Source: Bacteroidetes bacterium ADurb.Bin145 (lineage in GTDB: Bacteria; Bacteroidota; Bacteroidia; Bacteroidales; VadinHA17). From it: 51,836 nt of DNA. The stretch lies in the NCBI GenBank assembly GCA_002070505.1, contig MWDJ01000023.1, positions 1 to 51,836 on the forward strand, read 5' to 3'. Position 1 is the first letter of the stretch; each line of letters starts with the position of its first letter. The translations under genes were made by a program, and so were the position numbers. This document shows positions 41,308-51,617 of the stretch, in pieces. The notes under the pieces are model-generated. The model did not search any database. It worked only from the letters and a program-made list of their open reading frames with translations, and was not told the origin of the DNA.

Positions 41308-42288
41308 ATGGAAAACAAAGAAAACAAAGAAATCAAACCAAATCCTGATCAGGTTTCAGCCGGAAGGCTTGAGATCGCAAGAATGGAAGGGATATCGAAG
41401 GGTGCCTGGACTGCTGCACTTATTGCCCTGGCTGTACTGATCGCATTAGGAGTACTAGGGTACTACCTGCACAAGACAGATCATAATGAGCAGCTTGCTC
41501 TTATGGAAGATCAGAAAACGGCTTTTTCGCTTCAGCTTACTGAACGCGATTCCGTGATAAATGAATGGCTTCAGACATTTGATCAGATCGAACAGGATCT
41601 TGCACAGATAAAGGAGAAAGAAAAAATGATAACTCTTCAATCATCCGATTCAGAGATATCAAAGAGCAGGAAAGACAAGATACGGGAAGATATTAAGTAT
41701 ATCAACACGCTTCTTGAAGCCAACAAGCAGAAAATAGCTTCATTGAATGCCCAGTTAAAAAAAGCTGGCGTAACTATGAAAGCCCTGGAAGATAAAGTTG
41801 CCACTCTTGAAGCTTCAGTTAAACAGTATGAATCTGATATAAATGAAATGAAGGTAGCCCTTGCCAATAAGGATATCGAGATAAATCAGCTGAATACAAA
41901 AGTAACCGGACTTGATCAGACAATCGCGCAGCAGACTGAGACTATCAATGATCAGATCGCAGAGATGAACAAGGCATTTTTAATATCAGGTACCTTTAAG
42001 GACCTGCGCGACAGGGGTATTCTGTCAAAAGAAGGAGGATTCCTTGGAATAGGCAGGAAAGAAGCACTGATTGAAGATTTCAATGACTCTCTCTTTGCTC
42101 AGATCGACATCACACAGACTAAGATCATTCCTGTCAATGCCAAGAATGTAAAACTTGTGACCGAACATCCGAGCGGATCATATGAGCTTATCAGGCAGGA
42201 TGAAAAAACAGTTGAAAGTATTGAAATAAAGGATCCCGAACAGTTCTGGAAGATATCAAAATATGCTGTTGTGGAACTTGTCAAATAA
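41308..42288 (+). CDS. membrane-anchored coiled-coil protein
   Basis: A 326-residue protein. A 33-residue hydrophilic N-terminus precedes one membrane helix (about 33-52). A long coiled coil follows (about 60-225, with EQDLAQIKEKEKMI, NKQKIASLNAQLKKAGVTMKALEDKVATLEASVKQYES and NKDIEINQLNTKVTGLDQTI). The globular C-terminal part (about 230-326) contains FKDLRDRGILSKEGGFLGIGRKEALIEDF and ITQTKIIPVNAKNVKLVTEHPSGSYEL. I know similar hypothetical proteins in Bacteroidota but no function. Its own strong ribosome binding site, terminator and upstream palindromes suggest regulated, high expression, probably by the adjacent NtrC-type protein in an envelope stress or structural role. Confidence 0.8.
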   Translation: MENKENKEIKPNPDQVSAGRLEIARMEGISKGAWTAALIALAVLIALGVLGYYLHKTDHNEQLALMEDQKTAFSLQLTERDSVINEWLQTFDQIEQDLAQIKEKEKMITLQSSDSEISKSRKDKIREDIKYINTLLEANKQKIASLNAQLKKAGVTMKALEDKVATLEASVKQYESDINEMKVALANKDIEINQLNTKVTGLDQTIAQQTETINDQIAEMNKAFLISGTFKDLRDRGILSKEGGFLGIGRKEALIEDFNDSLFAQIDITQTKIIPVNAKNVKLVTEHPSGSYELIRQDEKTVESIEIKDPEQFWKISKYAVVELVK

Positions 42289-42350
42289 CCGTCTGGCAGG
42301 ATAAATTTTAAAGTTCCTTTTACTCATAGTTTAGATACAATCCTGAAAAT

Positions 42351-42386
42351 GCCTTAAACCGGACAACTGGTTTAAGGCTTTTTCTT
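42351..42386 (+). terminator. rho-independent terminator after the coiled-coil gene
   Basis: GCCTTAAACC (42351-42360) and GGTTTAAGGC (42369-42378) form a perfect ten-base stem with an eight-base loop, followed by TTTTTCTTT. Confidence 0.9.
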
Positions 42387-42485
42387 TACAGCCTTCGAAA
42401 AATAATTGCTAAATTGAGATCATTAACTACATGGTAGTTTCAATACAAAATGAAGTTAAATCTCAGATCAATAACAACAACTCTT

Positions 42486-44666
42486 ATGAAAAAGTCCTTT
42501 ATAATAATCATTGCCTGCATCACGGGATTTCTTATTATCAGCTGTAATCAGGATAAAGGCACCAGGACTGTTTTTGTGGGATCCGACAGATCTTCTCCTC
42601 AGGCTCTTTATGCGACTGGAAAACTGAATAAAGCTTTGCTTAAATCAGGTTATACAGTAATTGAAGCAAAAAATGCAGCAGGCTGCATAATAGATCTTCG
42701 CATAGCGGAGAATCTTCCGGCCGAGGGTTTCTCTCTGGTCTCCAATGGGAAAAATATTACAATAACCGGAGGTGATGCAAGGGGTATGATATATGGTGCA
42801 CTTTCACTTGCTGAGGATCTTCGTAATGGCATCAGGCTTGGAAAAGTATGTGACAGGGCTGAAAAGCCTTACTACCCTCTGAGGGCAATAAAGCATAACA
42901 CTCCATGGGATTCATACCGGCCCAGCTCAGCTATCGATCAGCACTATGAGACAGTACGTGACCTTGATTACTGGAGAGCATTCCTTGACATGATGGCAGA
43001 GAACCGCTTCAATTCTCTTGGGATATTCAATCTCCATCCCTTTGTTTATATGATCAGACCGAAGAATTTCCCTGAAGCCAGCCCTTTCAATGATCAGGAA
43101 ATGAAGGAGTGGGAGGATTTTCACCATGAACTTATAAAAATGGCAGAAGAGCGTGCCATCGATACATATATTTTCCCTTTCAATATTTTTGTCAGCGAAC
43201 AGTTTTCAAAAGCTCATAATGTAGCCCTGACAAATTTTTATCCTCATTACTACTGCGCAGGCGATACCTCTGAAATAGTCCGGAGATATATGCGCGAATG
43301 TGTGACTCAGGTCCTGCAGGAATATCCCGGCCTTACAGGGATAGGTTTCACGATCGGGGAGGGAATGGCCGGTATGACACCGCAGCAGAGAGAAGAGTGG
43401 ATGTTTGGGACTTATATTGAAGGAATGCGTCTCGCCGGCCGTAAAGTGAAACTTGTACACAGGATCCCTTTTTCAAGCACCACTGAATCATTGGGGGCAA
43501 CGAGTGTGGATCTTGAGAGGCTTACCCGCAAAGCTATCGAGAAAGAAGCCAGCCTTGATTTCATTGAAGGTCCGATCTATGCAGATCTTAAATACAACTG
43601 GTCCCACGCCCATTCTACACCTAAACTTGTAAAAGTGCACGGGGGTAAAATGTACGACACATTCTATAATCCTGAGCCGGAAGGGTATAAAATAACTTAT
43701 ACAGCCCGCAATGAGGATTTCTTTGCTCTCCGGTGGGGAGTTCCTCAATTCATCCGTGACCATATAAAACTGAACAGCCAGACATATAACGGAGGGTATT
43801 TTGTCGGCTCAGAAACTTATATCCCTGCACTCGATTATTTTACTGCATTAGAATCACCGGTCGACTGGAAATATGCATTTGAGCGCCAGTGGCTCTTCTA
43901 TAAACTATGGGGAAGGCTCCTTTATGATCCGGCCACTCCCGATAAAACTTTCGAAGATGAATTCCTGAGACGTTATGGTAAGATAGCACGTTCTCTCCCT
44001 GAGGCTTTTTCACTTGCTTCATCCACGCAGTTGCGGCTGGCCTCTCTGTATGATTGCGGCTGGGACTTTACACTCTATGGAGAAGGCTTCCTGGCATTGC
44101 AGGGAGACAGCACAAAATATATCTCTGTGAACAGACTTATCTCTCAGCCGGCTTTGGATCCTGATTATATTTCTGTTAAGGATTATGTTGAAGGATTATT
44201 AAAAGGTGAGACTTTCGGGGAAAAGAAAGTCACACCGCCGGAACTGTCTGAATTATTGAGGAATGATTGCTCTAAAGCATTGCAGCTTGTTAAGAACATC
44301 AATACAAGCAGGAACGTATCTCTGATGTACGAGGTTGCTGATGTAAAGACCTGGGCATATCTGGGACTTCACCTTGCAGAAAAGCTTGAAGGTGCAGTTG
44401 CCCTTCAGACTTACCGGTTAAAAGGGGGTGAGGACAATCGGGAAAAAGCAATCACTCATCTTAAAAAAGCTTTGGGAAACTGGGATAAGGTAATTGAAAT
44501 AACAAGGCCCATTTATAAAGACATGCCTCTTACTCATTACAACGGCAGCAGTTATGACAGGAATGACAATAATCTTTTCCATTGGGCAAGGATCAGACCG
44601 GAAGTAGCAAGGGATGTCGAAATAGCTGAAAAGGCTTCACCAAAAAACTCAGCTGATGAACATTAA
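42486..44666 (+). CDS. lipoprotein glycoside hydrolase, alpha-glucuronidase (GH67/GH20b-like N-terminal domain)
   Basis: A 726-residue protein from the ATG at 42486 (the frame is open from 42450, adding 12 residues before MKKSF). A signal with lipobox LIISC places it on the cell envelope. Residues about 25-120 resemble the N-terminal GH67/GH20b domain, ending in [24 protein letters not shown]-barrel-like part follows ([39 protein letters not shown], where Glu in the GEG context may be catalytic). The helical C-terminal third is typical of such enzymes. The gene overlaps the permease-kinase gene by 11 bases, so it belongs to that operon and likely releases the imported acid. Confidence 0.75.
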   Translation: MKKSFIIIIACITGFLIISCNQDKGTRTVFVGSDRSSPQALYATGKLNKALLKSGYTVIEAKNAAGCIIDLRIAENLPAEGFSLVSNGKNITITGGDARGMIYGALSLAEDLRNGIRLGKVCDRAEKPYYPLRAIKHNTPWDSYRPSSAIDQHYETVRDLDYWRAFLDMMAENRFNSLGIFNLHPFVYMIRPKNFPEASPFNDQEMKEWEDFHHELIKMAEERAIDTYIFPFNIFVSEQFSKAHNVALTNFYPHYYCAGDTSEIVRRYMRECVTQVLQEYPGLTGIGFTIGEGMAGMTPQQREEWMFGTYIEGMRLAGRKVKLVHRIPFSSTTESLGATSVDLERLTRKAIEKEASLDFIEGPIYADLKYNWSHAHSTPKLVKVHGGKMYDTFYNPEPEGYKITYTARNEDFFALRWGVPQFIRDHIKLNSQTYNGGYFVGSETYIPALDYFTALESPVDWKYAFERQWLFYKLWGRLLYDPATPDKTFEDEFLRRYGKIARSLPEAFSLASSTQLRLASLYDCGWDFTLYGEGFLALQGDSTKYISVNRLISQPALDPDYISVKDYVEGLLKGETFGEKKVTPPELSELLRNDCSKALQLVKNINTSRNVSLMYEVADVKTWAYLGLHLAEKLEGAVALQTYRLKGGEDNREKAITHLKKALGNWDKVIEITRPIYKDMPLTHYNGSSYDRNDNNLFHWARIRPEVARDVEIAEKASPKNSADEH

Positions 44667-46893
44667 AAAAAAAATTGAAAAGGTCCCCGGCGGGATGATG
44701 ATCATCCCCCTGATAATCGGAGCTTTAATAAACACGTTTATCCCCGGGGCTCTTAAGATCGGAGGATTTACAACTGCCATTGCCACCGGTTCATCTGCCC
44801 TTATCGGTGTGTTTCTTGTCTGCATGGGTGCGGGAATAAGTCTGAAGGCTGCTCCACGCGCTTTGAAAAAAGGTGCTGTAATTACTTTTTCAAAGTTCAT
44901 CATCGGAGTAATTATTGGCCTTCTAATTGCAAAACTATGTGGAGACAAAGGTTGGCTGGGCTTATCTTCCCTTGCAGTGATAGCCGCAATGACCAATAGT
45001 AACGGGGGCCTTTATACTGCTCTTGCCGGGGAAATGGGAGATGAAACTGATGTAGGGGCAGTGGCTGTTCTGTCGATAAATGACGGTCCTTTCCTCACAA
45101 TGATAGCTCTTGGAACCACCGGTCTGGCGACAATACCATTGGGAAGTCTTATGGGCGTTCTAATTCCGATAATAATCGGAATGATCTTAGGCAATCTTGA
45201 TCAGGACATGAGAAAATTCCTGTTATCCGGAGGACCTGTCCTTATCCCGTTTTTTGCGTTTGCACTTGGTGCAGGACTGGATCTTAAAATGTTGATAGTT
45301 GCCGGTTTCTCGGGGATTTTGCTCGGCATTCTGACAACCTTTGTCGGAGGTTTTTTCAATATCCTTGCTGACATATCTTCAGGGGGAAGCGGGATAGCCG
45401 GAGCTGCAGCTTCGAGCACAGCCGGAAATGCAGTTGCCACTCCCGCGGCAGTTGCCCTGGCTGACCCTTCAATGACAGCAATCTCCCAGATTGCTACTCC
45501 TCAGGTTGCCGCATCGACAATAACAACAGCAATACTTACTCCAATCCTTACAACATATATCGCCAAACGGAAGAAATCACGGAAAGTGATAGATTATAAA
45601 GGACCCGCACCCGGGATCAATGAAAAGATGATAATTATCGCCGATGATCTGACAGGGGCCGCAGATACTGCCGTCCAATTCAGCAAGAAAGGGATTAAAA
45701 GTCTGGTTATAAATGATATTGAAAATATTGGCAGATCATGGAATGAGTGCGATGTACTGGCAGTAAATACCGCAAGCCGTTCGGACACGCGAGATATAGC
45801 GTACAGGAAAACATTCAATGCAGGAAAGGTATTGTCAGGGAAAGACATAAAATTCATTTACAAGAAAATTGACTCCACACTGAGGGGAAATATCGGAGCC
45901 GAACTCTCCGGGCTGATGGATTCCCTGAAAATCAATTGCAGTATTATCGTTCCTGCCCTGCCTGAACAGGGAAGAACAGTCATCGACGGCAATCTGTATG
46001 TAAAAAATGTTTTATTATCAGACACTGAAGTCAGATCAGATCCAACGAAACCGGTGACTGAGTCTTTTATTCCGGCAATTGTTTCACAACAGACTGCCAG
46101 GAAAAATGCAGTGATAAATTATGCACAGGTTCTGGGGGGCCGGGATAGCCTGATTGATACTATCAGGCAGCATATTAATGATGATGTTCAGATTTTAGTT
46201 ATTGATGCCAGGGGAAAAGATGAACTGAGAATAATAGCTTCTGCATTGGCAGGGATGAAAGAAAAAATCCTTGTGGCAGGCTCTCTTGGTCTTGCAGAAT
46301 TTATTCCGGAACATTTTTTAGCGGAAAAGATCAGAAAAGCAAATGTAATTATTGCAGGAAGTGTCAGTGATGTAACACTCAGGCAGCTTGATTATCTTAA
46401 GGATGATTCAGATACAGTTCAGGTCGACATCAATATACCTGATCTGTTTGCAGGAGGAAAGATAAAGGAAAAGGAAAGGATAGAAGCGATTGTCCGGGAT
46501 TCTTGCAGGAAGGGCAATGATATAATTATAAGGAGTGCCAGGAGACGCGATGATATGGAGAAAAGCTTTGAGGCAGGAATGAATTCCGGACTGAACAGAC
46601 GGGAGGTCAGTGAAATCATTGCTTCTTTTCTGGGAGAAATAGCCGCTGATATAATCAGGGGAGCCAGGATCAACGGGATGCTCCTTACAGGAGGAGATAT
46701 TGCCCTGCAAACAGCAAAATCGCTGAAAGTGCCAGGATTAGTTGTTGAAAATGAAGTACTTCCTGGAATACCAATTGGTTATTTTTCTGATGCAGCCTGC
46801 AAGGATATAAAGATAATCACCAAAGCAGGCGGCTTTGGTACTGAAGATGCAATTTATAAGGTACTGGAATTCCTTAAAACAGGAAAACGATGA
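44656..46893 (+). CDS. fusion of KdgT-type permease and DUF1537 acid-sugar kinase
   Basis: A single 745-residue frame. Residues 1-303 are a full-length 2-keto-3-deoxygluconate-permease-type transporter ([66 protein letters not shown]). After a basic 21-residue linker, residues 325-745 are a complete four-carbon acid-sugar kinase: [24 protein letters not shown] (404-413), the C-terminal GSVSDVT and the ATP-site LLTGGD and KAGGFG (723-728). Both parts match the usual length of stand-alone proteins. The kinase would face the cytoplasm and could phosphorylate the acid as it arrives. It overlaps pdxA by four bases (ATGA), and an internal ATG at 45628 could also start a free kinase. Confidence 0.9.
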   Translation: MNIKKKIEKVPGGMMIIPLIIGALINTFIPGALKIGGFTTAIATGSSALIGVFLVCMGAGISLKAAPRALKKGAVITFSKFIIGVIIGLLIAKLCGDKGWLGLSSLAVIAAMTNSNGGLYTALAGEMGDETDVGAVAVLSINDGPFLTMIALGTTGLATIPLGSLMGVLIPIIIGMILGNLDQDMRKFLLSGGPVLIPFFAFALGAGLDLKMLIVAGFSGILLGILTTFVGGFFNILADISSGGSGIAGAAASSTAGNAVATPAAVALADPSMTAISQIATPQVAASTITTAILTPILTTYIAKRKKSRKVIDYKGPAPGINEKMIIIADDLTGAADTAVQFSKKGIKSLVINDIENIGRSWNECDVLAVNTASRSDTRDIAYRKTFNAGKVLSGKDIKFIYKKIDSTLRGNIGAELSGLMDSLKINCSIIVPALPEQGRTVIDGNLYVKNVLLSDTEVRSDPTKPVTESFIPAIVSQQTARKNAVINYAQVLGGRDSLIDTIRQHINDDVQILVIDARGKDELRIIASALAGMKEKILVAGSLGLAEFIPEHFLAEKIRKANVIIAGSVSDVTLRQLDYLKDDSDTVQVDINIPDLFAGGKIKEKERIEAIVRDSCRKGNDIIIRSARRRDDMEKSFEAGMNSGLNRREVSEIIASFLGEIAADIIRGARINGMLLTGGDIALQTAKSLKVPGLVVENEVLPGIPIGYFSDAACKDIKIITKAGGFGTEDAIYKVLEFLKTGKR

Positions 46894-47924
46894 AAAAGAA
46901 CAGCAGAATTACAATTGGAATAACAATGGGAGATCCTTCGGGTATCGGACCTGAAATAATAATAAAAAGTTTTGAAAGGAAATCAGTAAGAAACGGAAGG
47001 ATCATTATTATAGGCGATTTCAATATTATGCAGATGGCTTATGATCTCATAAAACCGGACGGTTTTTCTTTGAAAAAAATCACTGATGCAGGTCAATGTG
47101 ATTTCAGTCCATCCCGTCTGAATGTTCTGGATCTTCATTTAATTGACCGCAAGAATTTCAGTCCAGGTGTAGTCAATGCTGACTCAGGAGCTGCTGCTTT
47201 TGAATGTGTCAGGAAGGCAACTCAGCTTGCTATGACCGGACAGATGGATGCGATAGTCACGGCCCCTTTGAATAAAGAGGCATTGCACAAGGCAGGGAAG
47301 AATTTTTCAGGGCATACTGAAATACTGGCTTCATTAACAGGGAAAAAAGATTATGCAATGCTGCTGTATGATCGCAAGCTCAGTGTGATACATGTTTCGA
47401 CTCATATTTCGTTAAAGGAAGCAATCACGGGGCTAACAAGCGACAGGATAGAGAAGGTGATCGTCATGGCTGATGAGGTAATGCAAAGGCTTAATGGTTC
47501 GAGGCCGGGGATCGCAGTGTCGGGTATAAATCCCCATGCCGGGGAGAACGGTCTCTTCGGAAGGGAAGAGATAGAAAAGATAATACCTGCCATCAATAAT
47601 ATGAAAAAGCGGGGGATCAATGTTGAGGGTCCGCTTCCTCCGGATACTGTTTTCCTTCAGGCGATGAAAGGCAGGTACGACATAGTGGTGGCAATGTATC
47701 ACGATCAGGGGCATATTCCGATGAAACTGCTGGGTTTTAACAGCGCTGTAAATATCACTGTGGGGCTTCCGGTAATAAGAACCTCAGTCGATCATGGAAC
47801 AGCATTTGAGATTGCCTGGCAGGGGAAGGCCGATGAGAGCAGTATGGTTAATGCAATCAAGCTGGCGATAAGGATGAGAATACCCCCCAACCCCTCAAAA
47901 GGGGGGCTTATTGATTTCTGCTGA
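46890..47924 (+). CDS. pdxA: PdxA-family 4-phospho-acid dehydrogenase (PdxA2-like)
   Basis: A 344-residue NAD-dependent, metal-binding dehydrogenase of the PdxA family. Family marks are [13 protein letters not shown] (N-terminus), the metal-binding His in SGHTEIL and [22 protein letters not shown] with the third His, and [20 protein letters not shown]. Classical PdxA acts in vitamin B6 synthesis. PdxA2 paralogues encoded next to DUF1537 kinases oxidise and decarboxylate 4-phospho-threonate or -erythronate to dihydroxyacetone phosphate. The four-base overlap with the kinase gene favours that catabolic role here. The last 13 residues come from a C-rich/G-rich palindromic repeat that has replaced or extended the normal C-terminus. 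Confidence 0.9.
   Translation: MKKNSRITIGITMGDPSGIGPEIIIKSFERKSVRNGRIIIIGDFNIMQMAYDLIKPDGFSLKKITDAGQCDFSPSRLNVLDLHLIDRKNFSPGVVNADSGAAAFECVRKATQLAMTGQMDAIVTAPLNKEALHKAGKNFSGHTEILASLTGKKDYAMLLYDRKLSVIHVSTHISLKEAITGLTSDRIEKVIVMADEVMQRLNGSRPGIAVSGINPHAGENGLFGREEIEKIIPAINNMKKRGINVEGPLPPDTVFLQAMKGRYDIVVAMYHDQGHIPMKLLGFNSAVNITVGLPVIRTSVDHGTAFEIAWQGKADESSMVNAIKLAIRMRIPPNPSKGGLIDFC
47883..47906 (+). repeat. palindromic C/G repeat element inside the pdxA 3' end
   Basis: CCCCCC (47883-47888) and GGGGGG (47901-47906) enclose an inner CCCCT/AGGGG stem. The element is translated as PPNPSKGG at the end of PdxA and may also act as a terminator hairpin between the convergent genes. Similar elements are frequent between Bacteroidota genes. 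Confidence 0.7.
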
Positions 47925-47932
47925 AAAACCTA

Positions 47933-49435
47933 TCAGTAATCCAGGAAGTCGCTGTTACTCACGAATGCTATTCTTTTACCATCAGGCGACCAGTTGGGAA
48001 CATTCATTGTTCCCTGTCCTCCATACACATAGGCGATGATCTTTGGTTCACCCCCATTGACGGGCATCAGACGGATATAAACCTGCTTGTAGAATGGATG
48101 CTGATCTGAAGGAACGCTTCTGGGAAATGAAATGAATACGATCCATTTTCCATCAGGTGAAATATGAGGGAACCAGTTGTTCAGCTCATCAAATGTGAGC
48201 TGTTCCGGATTCTTACCGTCAGGCGACATCCTCCATATCTGGCTGTTTCCCGTGCGGTTGGAATTGAAGTAGATGTACCTGCCATCAGGAGTGTATTCAG
48301 GCCCGTCATTGAGTCCGGGTGTATTGGCCAGTGCAACTTCCTGTCCTCCTTTTTCGGAGATCTTGTAAACTCCCCAGTTATTGTTCCTGATCGCAGCATA
48401 GACCATATATTTGCCGTCGGGCGACCAGCCATGAAAATAAGATGGAGTTAAAGGTGTTACCCTCTTTGCTTCACCACCTTTCCTGGGTATCGTAAATATC
48501 ACTGACTGCCGGTCCTCTTTTGTAGTACTGCTGATACCCATTTTCTTCCCATCGAAGGAGATAACATGGTCGTTATTGTTATTGATTGCAACGCCTGTTT
48601 CTATTTTAACCGGTTTCCTTGTTCTCAGGTCAAAATCATACAGGGCTCCGTCAGCGTTTATCACAAATACATTCTCATCTATCATCCAGTTGGGAGCCTG
48701 GACCGAGTTTGGGGCACTATATACTATCTTACGGTCGCCTGTAGCGACATCCATCACTTCAATATGACTGCCCAGATAATCGCGATACGGCTGAAATCCT
48801 TCCTTTGGCGGCACAATAATCCGAACATTCCTGAATGTTACCTTATCTGCCGATTCGGGATTTCCCGAGCAAACGAACAACCCGACATAAACTTCCTTTC
48901 CGAGTTCAATTCCGGTGATCTTTTCTTCGAAGAATCTTTCACCCATTCTTGCAGCGGACATGATCAACGAATTTCCGCTGCGTTCAAGCTGGATCACATC
49001 GGCTCCTGTTACAGGCAGTATCTTTTCCATCATATCTGCAGAAGGATTCGTCCTGAACTGGAACGATGCTTTTCCGTCACCGGTTACAGAAGCTGCTGCT
49101 GCCGGTGAGTTGACTTCAAGGCTGTGACGGATCATCCATCCTGTTCTGGCGGCAGAATTTTTAGTGATGGCCTCGGGTTTAATATGCGCCCGCAGAATGA
49201 AGTCCCCGGTCATTTTACGGTAAGTATAATGTAACTCATCTTTCATGTTTCCTATCCCGGATCCGGAACCGGTTATAGTGAATATTTGCTTATCAGTATC
49301 ATATGTTGCAGATCCAGCAATGCTGATATTACCTATTTCAGCATTTCCGGTAAAGGCTCCGGTCACCTGAGCATTCAGCAGAACAACAGAGACGGAATTC
49401 AATAAAATTATCGATAACAGCAGCCTTGTTTTCAT
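47933..49435 (-). CDS. secreted protein: DUF1349-like lectin fold plus TolB/PD40 propeller
   Basis: A 500-residue protein with a signal peptide (cut after LLNAQ, residue 22). Residues about 25-210 look like a concanavalin-A-like (DUF1349/regulation-of-enolase-type) sandwich (DELHYTYRKMTGDFILRAHI, ARTGWMIRHSL, VYVGLFVCSGN). Residues about 225-500 form a propeller with PD40 repeats (HGWSPDGKYMVYAA, EYTPDGRYIYFNSNRTG, HISPDGKWIVFISF, NWSPDGKRIAFVS). Such proteins often occur near sugar-acid and pectin genes and may bind or cut oligosaccharides outside the cell, though no catalytic site is clear. It is convergent with pdxA, eight bases apart. Confidence 0.8.
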   Translation of the reverse strand: MKTRLLLSIILLNSVSVVLLNAQVTGAFTGNAEIGNISIAGSATYDTDKQIFTITGSGSGIGNMKDELHYTYRKMTGDFILRAHIKPEAITKNSAARTGWMIRHSLEVNSPAAAASVTGDGKASFQFRTNPSADMMEKILPVTGADVIQLERSGNSLIMSAARMGERFFEEKITGIELGKEVYVGLFVCSGNPESADKVTFRNVRIIVPPKEGFQPYRDYLGSHIEVMDVATGDRKIVYSAPNSVQAPNWMIDENVFVINADGALYDFDLRTRKPVKIETGVAINNNNDHVISFDGKKMGISSTTKEDRQSVIFTIPRKGGEAKRVTPLTPSYFHGWSPDGKYMVYAAIRNNNWGVYKISEKGGQEVALANTPGLNDGPEYTPDGRYIYFNSNRTGNSQIWRMSPDGKNPEQLTFDELNNWFPHISPDGKWIVFISFPRSVPSDQHPFYKQVYIRLMPVNGGEPKIIAYVYGGQGTMNVPNWSPDGKRIAFVSNSDFLDY

Positions 49436-49749
49436 AGGTTTGGGGTTTAATCTGTTTACAAAGATCCGGGATATTTGTTATGGGTTGATGTAGTAATTTT
49501 AATTATATTTTGTTGAATTTCAAAAACAAATTTCGTCAGGAAAGTTTGAAGTCGGAAGTCGGAAGTTGAGGAACGAAGTGACGAAATCCCGTGAATCGGG
49601 ACGGAAGAAAGAAGGGGCGAGGAAGAGATGGGAGGATCTGCGATAATCTGCGGGATCTGCGGGAAAAAAGACTCCAAGACTTTCAGACTATCAGACTAAA
49701 AAGAGGCCACAGTAGCTGCAGCCTCTTTCTTCATGTAGTCAATTACAGA
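49436..49749. repeat. intergenic region with short tandem and palindromic repeats
   Basis: After the AT-rich upstream part of the propeller gene, 49551-49690 holds non-coding repeat sequence: tandem GTCGGAA units (about 49549-49566), a TCCCG-TGAAT-CGGGA hairpin (about 49585-49600), ATCTGCG units (about 49635-49662), and tandem CAGACTAT-like units (about 49683-49697). The composition is unlike a gene; it resembles repeat clusters dispersed in Bacteroidota genomes. It ends in a minus-strand terminator. Confidence 0.55.
49700..49728 (-). terminator. rho-independent terminator for the minus-strand enolase-family gene
   Basis: AAAGAGGC (49700-49707) and GCCTCTTT (49721-49728) form a perfect eight-base stem. 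Read on the minus strand, it is followed by a T tract (the AAAAA at 49698-49702). It lies 22 bases after the stop of the gene at 49750-51282. Confidence 0.8.
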
Positions 49750-51282
49750 TCAGATCCACAATTTGTCATATGTTCTGCCAGTGCTGTCCCATTCGGGAGT
49801 AGCATCAAAATATTTTGAACCTTTTCTCATTGTCTTCTTCAGATTTTCATCATTGAGTTCTAATCCCAGACCCGGAGCATCAAGAGGAACGTTGGCATAT
49901 CCCTTGGTTACGAGGGGTTGTGATCCTGTCATTTTAACAAGGTCGTTCCAGCCAGGGACATCGACATTATGATGTTCAAGAGCGAGGAAATTCTCGGTCG
50001 CAGCAGCACAATGCACCATTGCCATGAAAGCGATAGGAGTGCTGTTTGTATGAAGAGCCATAGGGATACCGGCTTCTTCAGCGTAATCGCCGATCTTTTT
50101 TGTTTCAAGGATCCCTCCCGCACTCACAAGATCAGGCTGGATGATATCCACTGCATGCGCATCGATAAGAGGTTTGAAACCTCCCAGCAATCCTCCGAGC
50201 ATATAAATATCTTCTCCTGTGCAGGTTGGGGTTTCAATTGCATTGGTGATCGTTCTCCACTGGTCGGTATAGAACCAGGCAACACAGTCTTCCATCCAGG
50301 CGAGCCTGTATTTTTCCAGCACTTTACCAAGCCGTATGGCCTGGTTCATATCAATATGTCCGAAATGATCTACAGACAGGGGCACCTCTGTTCCGACCTC
50401 CTTCCTGACATTTTCAACAATATGGGCGATAGCTTCAAGCCCTTTGTCAGTGATCTGAACCTGGGTAAACGGGTGTTCCTTTTTCCAGTAGTCGGTATAT
50501 CCGCCATCAGCAAAACTCCTGCCCATATACCAGCTGTTTATGCTGCTGCCGTTTGAATTCCAGAATTTGGAATTAACAAGAGTATCAGGCTGATCACTTA
50601 TCTGATGAATACCAAGGTCCATTTTGAGCCAGGTGAAACCTTCAACATTCAACCGGTTTTTTAGTTTCTGCAACTCAACAGCCGGGTCCTTGTCTTCGGG
50701 TGTGTCGGCATACAGGCGTATCTTATCGCGGTATCTTCCGCCGAGGAGCTGCCATACAGGTACACCGAGGGCTTTACCGCAGAGATCCCAGCAGGCAGTC
50801 TCCACTGCACTCACACCCACACCCTGGCGGCCATGGAAACCGAATTGCTTGATGACTTTAAAGATCATTTCAACGTTACACGGGTTGAGTCCGACGATCT
50901 TGCTTTTAAGGAATAATGCAAGACGCTGATCGGAGCCATCTCTTACATCACCTAATCCATAAATGCCCTGGTTGGTTTCTATTTTGATAATACGATTGGC
51001 AAATCCGTTCAGATTACCTTTTTCAGCGACACGGAGGTCGGTTATCTTAAGATCTGAAGGGTTTGAAGCACGTGAGACCTTTTGGGTGGTCTGAGCAATT
51101 GTATCCTCAACAGAGAGGTGTATCAAACCGCCGAGAGCAATGCCCCCGAGGGCTGCTTTCTTAAGAAAATTACGGCGGTTGCCGGAAGTTTTTGGATCAG
51201 CTATCTCAGCTTCGATAGCTTTCCTTTCTGCTCTTTCCTGCTGTTTTGTTTTTTCAGCAATTTCCTGTAGAATAGTTTTCAT
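49750..51282 (-). CDS. Tat-exported mandelate-racemase/enolase-superfamily dehydratase, paralogue 2
   Basis: A 510-residue protein with a long N-terminus and a twin-arginine signal (GNRRNFLKKA, Arg36-Arg37). The enolase-superfamily barrel has metal ligands Asp305 (SVDHFG), Glu331 (WMEDCV) and Glu357 (CTGEDIY). Probable bases are Lys220 (WLKMDLG) and His411 (MALHTNS). It aligns along its length with the protein at 30478-31923 and has an extra segment near 240-265 (WNSNGSSINSWYMGRSF). The Tat signal on a sugar-acid dehydratase is unusual, since most act in the cytoplasm. Its closeness to the acid-sugar kinase operon suggests a shared substrate family. Confidence 0.88.
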   Translation of the reverse strand: MKTILQEIAEKTKQQERAERKAIEAEIADPKTSGNRRNFLKKAALGGIALGGLIHLSVEDTIAQTTQKVSRASNPSDLKITDLRVAEKGNLNGFANRIIKIETNQGIYGLGDVRDGSDQRLALFLKSKIVGLNPCNVEMIFKVIKQFGFHGRQGVGVSAVETACWDLCGKALGVPVWQLLGGRYRDKIRLYADTPEDKDPAVELQKLKNRLNVEGFTWLKMDLGIHQISDQPDTLVNSKFWNSNGSSINSWYMGRSFADGGYTDYWKKEHPFTQVQITDKGLEAIAHIVENVRKEVGTEVPLSVDHFGHIDMNQAIRLGKVLEKYRLAWMEDCVAWFYTDQWRTITNAIETPTCTGEDIYMLGGLLGGFKPLIDAHAVDIIQPDLVSAGGILETKKIGDYAEEAGIPMALHTNSTPIAFMAMVHCAAATENFLALEHHNVDVPGWNDLVKMTGSQPLVTKGYANVPLDAPGLGLELNDENLKKTMRKGSKYFDATPEWDSTGRTYDKLWI

Positions 51283-51522
51283 GATTCAATTGAGGTAAAT
51301 TAGTATTGGTTAATAATTAACTGATAATAAACGAATAGAGATAGAATTCTGCTCCGGATGAAACCTTTTATAAAGGTAAATTATATAATACATTTATTAG
51401 TTACTGTGATAAATATACATTTTTTGTCTTGTAATATTTCCTTTGGAAGGTATATTATTAATCAATAACCTTTCCTAATTCACAACGAAGAACATGGATT
51501 AACCTGGGAATCTGACATTACA

Positions 51523-51563
51523 TTCAGCTCCCCGAAGAGAGGGGCAGGCCCTACAGAGCTGAA
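51523..51563. repeat. palindromic element with TTCAGCTC/GAGCTGAA ends
   Basis: TTCAGCTC (51523-51530) is the perfect inverse of GAGCTGAA (51556-51563), with an inner CCC/GGG pairing (51531-51533 with 51541-51544). It is typical of small dispersed palindromic repeats. Confidence 0.6.
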
Positions 51564-51617
51564 CAGTCTTAGATAGTTGCCCACCCCCAGATTGACTCTA
51601 ACCTTAAACACCATGTC

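Noticed and set aside
44656-46893. Treating the KdgT-DUF1537 frame as a sequencing error that merged two genes
   Set aside because: The frame is open without interruption, both domains are full length, and the linker codons look normal. Two genes merged by error would normally leave a lost stop or odd spacing. Read data could still change this.
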